Origin: Bacteroidales bacterium
Lineage (GTDB): Bacteria > Bacteroidota > Bacteroidia > Bacteroidales > WCHB1-69
Length of the DNA stretch: 10,610 bases
Direction: 5' to 3'
NCBI GenBank assembly: GCA_031272415.1
Contig: JAISTU010000033.1
Coordinates: 1 to 10,610, forward strand
Below the pieces are notes generated by a model that saw only the letters and a program-made list of their open reading frames with translations, was not told the origin of the DNA and ran no database searches. Of this stretch, positions 5,828-10,610 are shown in pieces. The translations under genes and the position numbers were made by a program. The first letter of the stretch is position 1, and the number at the start of each line of letters is the position of its first letter.

Positions 5828-7636
5828 ATGAGAGTAAGCAAATTATATAGAAAATTTTGGAGTAGTTTAGTAGTAATTTTGTTGCTCAATGGAGTGGTGA
5901 TTGCACAGACTTATCCGGGAGGCAATAGAAGTTCTACGGATAAAACGAATGATTATTTTATGCAGTCCCAAAAACTCAATCGAGTAATGCAAATGATTTA
6001 TTATCAATATGTTGACACTGTAAATATTGGCAAAATATTAGAAAAAGGGATAGTAGAAATGCTCACAACATTAGACCCGCACTCGGCATATATTCCTGTC
6101 AAAGATGTGCAGCGTTCCAACGAGCCTTTGCAAGGGAATTTTGAGGGAATTGGGATTTCATTTCAGGTGATAAAAGATACCATTACGGTTATACAGCCCA
6201 TCAAGGGCGGTCCTTCTGAAAAAATTGGTATCCAAACGGGCGACAAAATTGTGTTTATCGGCGACACGGTTGCCACAGGAAAACATTGTACTAACGACTG
6301 GGTAGCCTACAAACTCAGAGGAGCAAAAGGAACTAAAGTAATAGTTAAGATTAAGCGTGCTAATATACCTGATTTATTGGCATTTACAATTATCAGAGAT
6401 AAGATACCGATTTATAGCATAGAGTCGTATTTTATGATAGATAAAGAGACCGGTTATTTGCAATTGGATAGATTTTCACAAACCACTGTTGAGGAGTTTG
6501 AAACGGCAATACGTAAACTCAAAAGCGAAGGCATGAAAAATTTGATATTTGATTTGCGAGGCAATTCGGGGGGCTTTTTGCATGCAGCAGTGGAATTGGC
6601 TGACCAATTTTTGAGCGATGAAAAGTTGGTCGTTTATACGCAAAATAATCAAGACAAAAACAGAGTTGATTACAACACCAAAGAAGAAGGCATATTTGAG
6701 AAGGGTAAATTGGTGGTTTTGATAGATGAATATTCGGCATCGGCGAGCGAAATTGTTTCGGGGGCAGTACAGGATTGGGATAGAGGCATTATTATCGGCA
6801 GACGTTCATTCGGTAAAGGCTTGGTACAGAGCCAATTCCCGCTACAAGACGGCTCTTTGGTAAGATTGACAACTTCCCGATATTACATTCCAAGTGGCAG
6901 GTGCATTCAAAAGCCTTACGAAGGTGTGGAAGATTACAGCCGAGATTTGATAAATCGTTATAATTCAGGTCAATTGACGCATGCAGACAGCGTTCATTTC
7001 CCCGATTCTCTCAAATTTTACACCAACAATAAAAGGGTAGTTTATGGAGGTGGCGGCATTATGCCTGATATATTTGTGCCAATGGACACCACACGAATGA
7101 CCAATTTTTATTGGAAACTTTACCGCAACAATATTTTCAATCGTTTTGCTTTGGAATATGCAGACCGTGAAAAACAAAATATTTTACAGAAATATCCTGA
7201 TTTTGAGGTATTTGCAGAAAAATTTAAATTTACTCCCGCCACATGGGAAGAATTTTATGAATTTGCTAAAAAAGAAGGTGTTACAGACTCAATTACCTTT
7301 GATTTTAAGGCTTATTTGAACGCATTTATCAAAGAAAACGGCGACTCATTGAACAAAGTGATTGTTTCTTATGATACTTTGAAAGATACCGATAAATTGC
7401 AACAATGGTTGACCGATTTTATTGGCAAATCCATTCAAAAAACAGAAAACGAATCACAAAACTTTGATAATCAATTACATATAGAACGGCAAATCAAAAC
7501 TTTGCTTGCGAGAAATTTGTATGATAATCGTAAAGCCGCAAAAATATGGCTACAAACCGATGACACCTATCAAAAAGCCATTGAGGTAATACATAATGAT
7601 GCGCTGTTTAAAAAAATGAAAATTCAAAACAATTAA
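5828..7636 (+). CDS. Secreted S41-family C-terminal processing peptidase (CtpA/Prc-like) with PDZ domain
   Basis: Envelope serine protease that trims or degrades proteins from their C-terminal tails. It has an N-terminal signal segment (residues 1-27, KLYRKFWSSLVVILLLNGVV then IAQ). A helical region with TLDPHSAYIP (81-90) precedes the PDZ domain (about 105-180; FEGIGISFQV, GGPSEKIGIQTGDKIVFIGD). In the S41 core, residues about 205-350, GYLQLDRFS and LIFDLRGNSGGFL precede the catalytic Ser305 (YSASASEI) and Lys330 (RRSFGKGLVQ), 25 residues apart as in plant D1 protease. After RYYIPSGRCIQKPY comes a long tail to residue 602 with no domain I recognise, as often seen in Bacteroidetes members. 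It lies 34 bp after lon and 13 bp before rpe, so it is probably co-transcribed, linking cytoplasmic and envelope protein turnover. Confidence 0.95.
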   Translation: MRVSKLYRKFWSSLVVILLLNGVVIAQTYPGGNRSSTDKTNDYFMQSQKLNRVMQMIYYQYVDTVNIGKILEKGIVEMLTTLDPHSAYIPVKDVQRSNEPLQGNFEGIGISFQVIKDTITVIQPIKGGPSEKIGIQTGDKIVFIGDTVATGKHCTNDWVAYKLRGAKGTKVIVKIKRANIPDLLAFTIIRDKIPIYSIESYFMIDKETGYLQLDRFSQTTVEEFETAIRKLKSEGMKNLIFDLRGNSGGFLHAAVELADQFLSDEKLVVYTQNNQDKNRVDYNTKEEGIFEKGKLVVLIDEYSASASEIVSGAVQDWDRGIIIGRRSFGKGLVQSQFPLQDGSLVRLTTSRYYIPSGRCIQKPYEGVEDYSRDLINRYNSGQLTHADSVHFPDSLKFYTNNKRVVYGGGGIMPDIFVPMDTTRMTNFYWKLYRNNIFNRFALEYADREKQNILQKYPDFEVFAEKFKFTPATWEEFYEFAKKEGVTDSITFDFKAYLNAFIKENGDSLNKVIVSYDTLKDTDKLQQWLTDFIGKSIQKTENESQNFDNQLHIERQIKTLLARNLYDNRKAAKIWLQTDDTYQKAIEVIHNDALFKKMKIQNN

Positions 7637-7649
7637 ATCATAAATCACA

Positions 7650-8315
7650 ATGACACATATAATTGCACCTTCTATTTTATCGGCAGATTTTGGAAATTTG
7701 CAGCGTGATATTGAAATGATTAACCAAAGTGAGGCTGATTGGTTTCATTTGGACATTATGGACGGTCATTTTGTGCCTAATTTATCCTTTGGATTTCCGG
7801 TAGTCAAAGCCATTGCTAATCATGCTAAAAAGCCGATAGATATACATTTGATGATTGAAAAGCCGGACATTTACATTGAGCGTTTTGCCAAAGAAGGGAA
7901 TGCCGCTTATTTGACAGTGCATTATGAGGCATGCAATCATTTACACAGGACAGTGGCTCTCATTCATTCTTTGGGGGTGAAGGCGGGCGTCTCTCTCAAT
8001 CCGCATACTCCGATTGCGGTTTTGGTAGACATTTTGCCTTTTGTGGATATGGTGTTGTTGATGTCGGTTAATCCGGGATTTGGCGGTCAATCTTTTATTG
8101 AACATACTTTACTCAAAATTAAGCAATTAAAGGAAATTATTGATAAAAATAAATACCCTGTCATTTTACAAGTAGATGGCGGTATCGGTTTGGATAATTA
8201 CCAACAATTGCTTTCTGCGGGTGCGAATGCGTTGGTATGTGGAAATAGCATTTTTTCTTCCCCAAATCCAATGGAAACCATAAAAAAAATGAAAGTTTTT
8301 AATCCAAATATATAA
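7650..8315 (+). CDS. rpe: Ribulose-phosphate 3-epimerase
   Basis: Interconverts ribulose 5-phosphate and xylulose 5-phosphate in the pentose phosphate pathway, in the cytoplasm. The 221 residues form a complete (beta/alpha)8 enzyme of normal length. Family motifs are APSILSADFGNL (6-17), WFHLDIMDGHFVPN (31-44), HLMIEKP (66-72), MSVNPGFGGQSFI (138-150) and LQVDGGI (173-179), with a phosphate-binding end GANALVCGNSIF (191-202). The metal and catalytic residues His33, Asp35, His66 and Asp176 are all present. The gene starts 13 bp after the S41 peptidase stop and ends 3 bp before the next ATG, so it depends on the lon-side transcript. Why a sugar epimerase lies among protease and envelope genes is not explained by the sequence. 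Confidence 0.98.
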   Translation: MTHIIAPSILSADFGNLQRDIEMINQSEADWFHLDIMDGHFVPNLSFGFPVVKAIANHAKKPIDIHLMIEKPDIYIERFAKEGNAAYLTVHYEACNHLHRTVALIHSLGVKAGVSLNPHTPIAVLVDILPFVDMVLLMSVNPGFGGQSFIEHTLLKIKQLKEIIDKNKYPVILQVDGGIGLDNYQQLLSAGANALVCGNSIFSSPNPMETIKKMKVFNPNI

Positions 8316-8318
8316 AAA

Positions 8319-9254
8319 ATGAAAAAGATATTGAAAATAGTACTTTTTACGGATATATTTATCCTCTTTTGCGGGGCAATTTTTGCACAAAAACAATTAC
8401 CCGAAGAGGCAAATCAAAAAGTGGCAGCAAAAGACAGAGGATTTGATGTTTTTTTTGACGCAGGCATGTATGTAGGAAATAAAAAAAATGCCAACTACTA
8501 TCGCGGTTTGCCGACAAAAGAAAGCAGTTACGGAGACCCTAATATCAGTTATCTGTTAAACAATCCCTTACAACTCAATAACATAATGACCGTAATTGAA
8601 GAGAGCGGCAATCACACCATAGATAGAACTTCATTTGATATTGAGGAAATTTCGGAAATGAAGTATCAAATGGCATTTTCATTTAATATTGGGATACGTT
8701 ATCGTTTGGGGGAGCATTTTACTATTGGCTTAAATTTCGGTCAAGCATTGCTCACCGCCCGTGGTGATGCGAATTTTGTATTCAAAAACACCTCCGGCGT
8801 CAATGTGGGTGATTATAGTTATCAATTGTATCCGATTATTGGCAAAGAAAGACGTAACTTCTTCGGTTTGAGTTTATTATGTTATTTTCCGACCCAAAGC
8901 ATTGTCAGTCCGTTTATAGAAATCAATGCTCATATCAACAGTGTGAAGGTCAAAAGTGCTGATTTAGTGGTAGAAAACAGTCCTTTTTCACTCATCAATT
9001 GGTATGGCGAGGGTGTTCAATATGACCCCACGATTACGCAAACAAAGGTAGACCCGCGTTTGGGCGGTGTTGGTTTTGGCGTCGGTGGAGGTGTTGGTTT
9101 GAAAATTGCTTTTACCGATTGGGTTGCCATTGAGCCTATGGCACAAGTATATGCCGAAAAAGCCAATCTGCGTGGATACAACAAAATTACTCCCAATTAT
9201 AACTTTATCATCCGTTTGGTGGTCAATGATAAAGTTTTTTCTAAAAATAGATAA
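8319..9254 (+). CDS. Predicted outer-membrane beta-barrel protein, function unknown
   Basis: The 311-residue protein has a clear signal peptide (MKKILKIVLF then TDIFILFCGAIFAQ; cleavage about residue 24). The mature part has the alternating polar/hydrophobic strands of a small outer-membrane barrel: MAFSFNIGIRYRLGEHFTIG with FGQALL, NFFGLSLLCYF, FIEINAHI, a glycine-rich stretch LGGVGFGVGGGVGLKIAF, then AIEPMAQVY and a final strand NFIIRLVVN. The sequence after cleavage (about 25-100) is less regular and may form an extended loop or plug. I recognise no specific family such as PorT or OmpA, and there is no OmpA C-terminal domain. The start lies 3 bp after the rpe stop in an A-rich context, so expression is probably tied to the protease/epimerase operon. 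It may be a substrate or partner of the S41 protease (speculation). Confidence 0.72.
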   Translation: MKKILKIVLFTDIFILFCGAIFAQKQLPEEANQKVAAKDRGFDVFFDAGMYVGNKKNANYYRGLPTKESSYGDPNISYLLNNPLQLNNIMTVIEESGNHTIDRTSFDIEEISEMKYQMAFSFNIGIRYRLGEHFTIGLNFGQALLTARGDANFVFKNTSGVNVGDYSYQLYPIIGKERRNFFGLSLLCYFPTQSIVSPFIEINAHINSVKVKSADLVVENSPFSLINWYGEGVQYDPTITQTKVDPRLGGVGFGVGGGVGLKIAFTDWVAIEPMAQVYAEKANLRGYNKITPNYNFIIRLVVNDKVFSKNR

Positions 9255-9267
9255 ATAAATTCTAAAA

Positions 9268-10083
9268 ATGTGTCCTTCTTTTGCTAAAACAATCTGTATA
9301 TCAATGATTTACATTTTTTACTTTACACAAAATGCAAAGGCACAAAATTGTCAATTGGTCAAAGAATTAAACCAAACTTTTGAGCAAGTAGCCATTGATA
9401 AATTGGGATTTGTTTATGCTTCTGACGGTGGTATTTTGTATAAATATGATACCAATGGAGATGTAATGTATTCATATTCAGATCTTTCTGCGGGTAGAAT
9501 TACACATTTTGACGTATCCAATCCACTCAAAATTTTGGTTTTTTCCAAAGATTTTCTCACCATTACCTTTTTGGATAATAAACTTTCGCCCCAAAAACGA
9601 ACGCGTTTGCTGACTGAATTGGAACTCTCTTCTCCGCTTGTGGCTTGCCTTTCCTACGATAATGGTTTTTGGATTTATGACCACAATGAAAACAAATTGT
9701 TTCGCTATAATGCCGAAAGTAAATTAACACATAAAACGCACACAGTCAATCATTTAACAGAAAATAAAATAGAGCCTCATCAATTGGCAGAAACCCAGAA
9801 CGGTTATCTTATCCTTTGCGACTCTACAACAGGAATGTTGATTTTTGACCATTATGGCACTTATATCAAAACCATTCCTCTTTTGATAGTTGCGTTTTCG
9901 CTTCACAATCAAGGAATTGTATATGTTGCAGATGGCATGTTAAACCTGCTCAATATTGAAACTTTAGAAACCAAACAAACATTTTTACCACGTCCTGACA
10001 TCATCTTTGCCGCCTCCGACAACCATCTCATCGCCGCCCTCACCCAACAAAAAACATTGGTAATATTCAAAATTGTTGAATAA
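9268..10083 (+). CDS. Secreted beta-propeller-like protein, function unknown
   Basis: A 271-residue protein with an N-terminal hydrophobic segment ending in NAKAQ, consistent with export (cleavage about residue 25). The ATG at 9268 gives a signal with a Lys in the n-region; a second in-frame ATG (9304) would shorten it. The mature protein is a series of short degenerate beta units of about 40 residues, each like a propeller blade: GFVYASDGGILYKYDTNGDV, GFWIYDHNENKLFRYNAESK, GYLILCDSTTGMLIFDHYGT, GIVYVADGMLNLLNIETLET and HLIAALTQQKTLVIFKI. No catalytic motif is visible, so a binding or scaffold role in the envelope is likely (inference). It starts 13 bp after the barrel gene and is the last gene of the rightward run. 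Confidence 0.65.
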   Translation: MCPSFAKTICISMIYIFYFTQNAKAQNCQLVKELNQTFEQVAIDKLGFVYASDGGILYKYDTNGDVMYSYSDLSAGRITHFDVSNPLKILVFSKDFLTITFLDNKLSPQKRTRLLTELELSSPLVACLSYDNGFWIYDHNENKLFRYNAESKLTHKTHTVNHLTENKIEPHQLAETQNGYLILCDSTTGMLIFDHYGTYIKTIPLLIVAFSLHNQGIVYVADGMLNLLNIETLETKQTFLPRPDIIFAASDNHLIAALTQQKTLVIFKIVE

Positions 10084-10217
10084 AAATAGTGGAAGAGAAA
10101 CTAAAAATGTTGCGACTGCATCCTGCCGTTTTTTTAAGTGGAGATTTTTTTTTGCATTTTGGGATAAAAATATTATAAAAAATGAAAAAAATAATATACA
10201 AAACATTGATAATCAAC

Positions 10218-10251
10218 ATTGTAGAGACATAACGTATTACATCTCTACAAT
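10218..10251. repeat. 10-bp perfect inverted repeat with near-palindromic centre
   Basis: ATTGTAGAGA (10218-10227) is matched by TCTCTACAAT (10242-10251). Inside, TAA and TTA pair again around CGTA after a 2-base mismatch (CA/CA). It lies between the convergent propeller gene and nuclease gene, 20 bp beyond the nuclease stop, so it may act as a two-way transcription end, though the T-runs are not adjacent to the stem. GTAGAGAC-type dyads are, to my recollection, repeated in intergenic DNA of Bacteroidetes and cyanobacteria. The rest of the 188-bp spacer (10084-10271) is AT-rich with A- and T-runs and no gene I can support. Confidence 0.65.
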
Positions 10252-10271
10252 ATGGATGATTTTTCTATCCC

Positions 10272-10610
10272 TTATTGTTTCAAGATTTTGGTAACATTTT
10301 CAATAGATAATTGGACAATTTTTGCAATTTGTTCTATTGAAATACCATTTTGGTACGCATTTAAAATAAATTCTGTTCGCCCTTCTACTCTTCCTTTTGC
10401 CTCACCCTCCGCCAAACCTTCTTTTAATCCTTCTTCTGCACCCTCTCTAAATTTTTCATGCAACAATGTGTTTTCATAACGCACTCTGTCCCAGTACTTT
10501 TCATAACGTCGCTGCTCCTCCTCACTGTAGGCTGCAACTTCGCAAATCTCTATGGCTTCATTGATGTCGCGATTGGCAGTAAGTTCGGACGGCACTTGGT
10601 GAGTATCCTC
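10272..10610 (-). CDS. Rpn/PDDEXK-family nuclease, putative transposase (C-terminal part, runs off window)
   Basis: The frame is open to the right window edge, so only the last 112 residues are seen; the GTG at 10595 is internal. The visible part matches the tail of Rpn-type recombination-promoting nucleases (PD-(D/E)xK transposase superfamily): PSELTANRDINEAIEICEVA, YSEEEQRRYEKYWDRVRYEN, then a Glu/Gly-rich helix with repeated EG units (10377-10445) and a short helix-turn-helix-like end, GISIEQIAKIVQLSIENVTK. The catalytic PD-(D/E)xK core lies outside the window. The family is linked to RecA-independent recombination and often occurs in many copies per genome. It converges on the propeller gene. 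No terminal inverted repeats or target duplications can be assigned. Confidence 0.85.
   Translation of the reverse strand, partial: EDTHQVPSELTANRDINEAIEICEVAAYSEEEQRRYEKYWDRVRYENTLLHEKFREGAEEGLKEGLAEGEAKGRVEGRTEFILNAYQNGISIEQIAKIVQLSIENVTKILKQ

Noticed and set aside
10064..10082. TATTCAA/TTGAATA dyad at the end of the propeller gene as a terminator
   Set aside because: Stem is only 7 A/T-rich pairs and no T-run follows, so it could be chance in AT-rich DNA.
10073..10294. Plus-strand ORF of 73 codons over the spacer after the propeller gene
   Set aside because: Low-complexity translation of A/T-runs crossing the dyad and the nuclease stop; no family resemblance.

Overview
The window comes from an AT-rich member of the Bacteroidetes, judged from several signs. 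Translation starts lack Shine-Dalgarno sequences and follow A-rich runs. A TAnnTTTG-type -7 element lies before lon. Secreted proteins carry short signal peptides ending in A-Q, and one gene encodes an uncharacterised outer-membrane beta-barrel. The species cannot be named from this sequence alone.

Left part (1-2406): a tightly packed rightward cluster that looks like a type II restriction-modification system. It begins with the 3' part of a beta-class DNA methyltransferase gene, whose start lies outside the window. Its product has a C-terminal staphylococcal-nuclease-like domain that appears catalytically degenerate. A perfect 33-nt palindrome sits in the linker between the two domains. Two bases later comes a restriction endonuclease of the MjaI type (the prototype recognises CTAG). 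Overlapping its end by 8 bases is a gene for a single-pass membrane protein of unknown function.

Scar region (2407-3345): gene debris. An orphan ORF resembles only the C-terminal part of a radical SAM protein and lacks the FeS-cluster cysteines. After it, the first 12 codons of an AlbA_2/Schlafen-domain ATP-binding protein gene run into unrelated sequence. A perfect 7-bp dyad with a T-run and the lon promoter region follow. I read this as the edge of an accessory island joined to the conserved chromosome.

Right part (3346-10083): five rightward genes with gaps of 34, 13, 3 and 13 bp, probably one operon. They are Lon protease, a secreted S41 C-terminal processing peptidase with PDZ domain, ribulose-phosphate 3-epimerase, a predicted outer-membrane beta-barrel protein and a secreted protein with beta-propeller-like sequence. 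This combines cytoplasmic and envelope protein quality control with a pentose-phosphate enzyme and two undescribed envelope proteins.

Right edge (10084-10610): a 188-bp AT-rich spacer with a near-palindromic dyad, then on the minus strand the C-terminal part of a Rpn/PDDEXK-family nuclease (putative transposase) running off the window.

The best leads for something undescribed are the methyltransferase/SNase-like fusion with its linker palindrome, the membrane protein coupled to the endonuclease, and the depletion of several palindromic tetranucleotides (CTAG, AGCT and GGCC not found by eye; GATC found twice).
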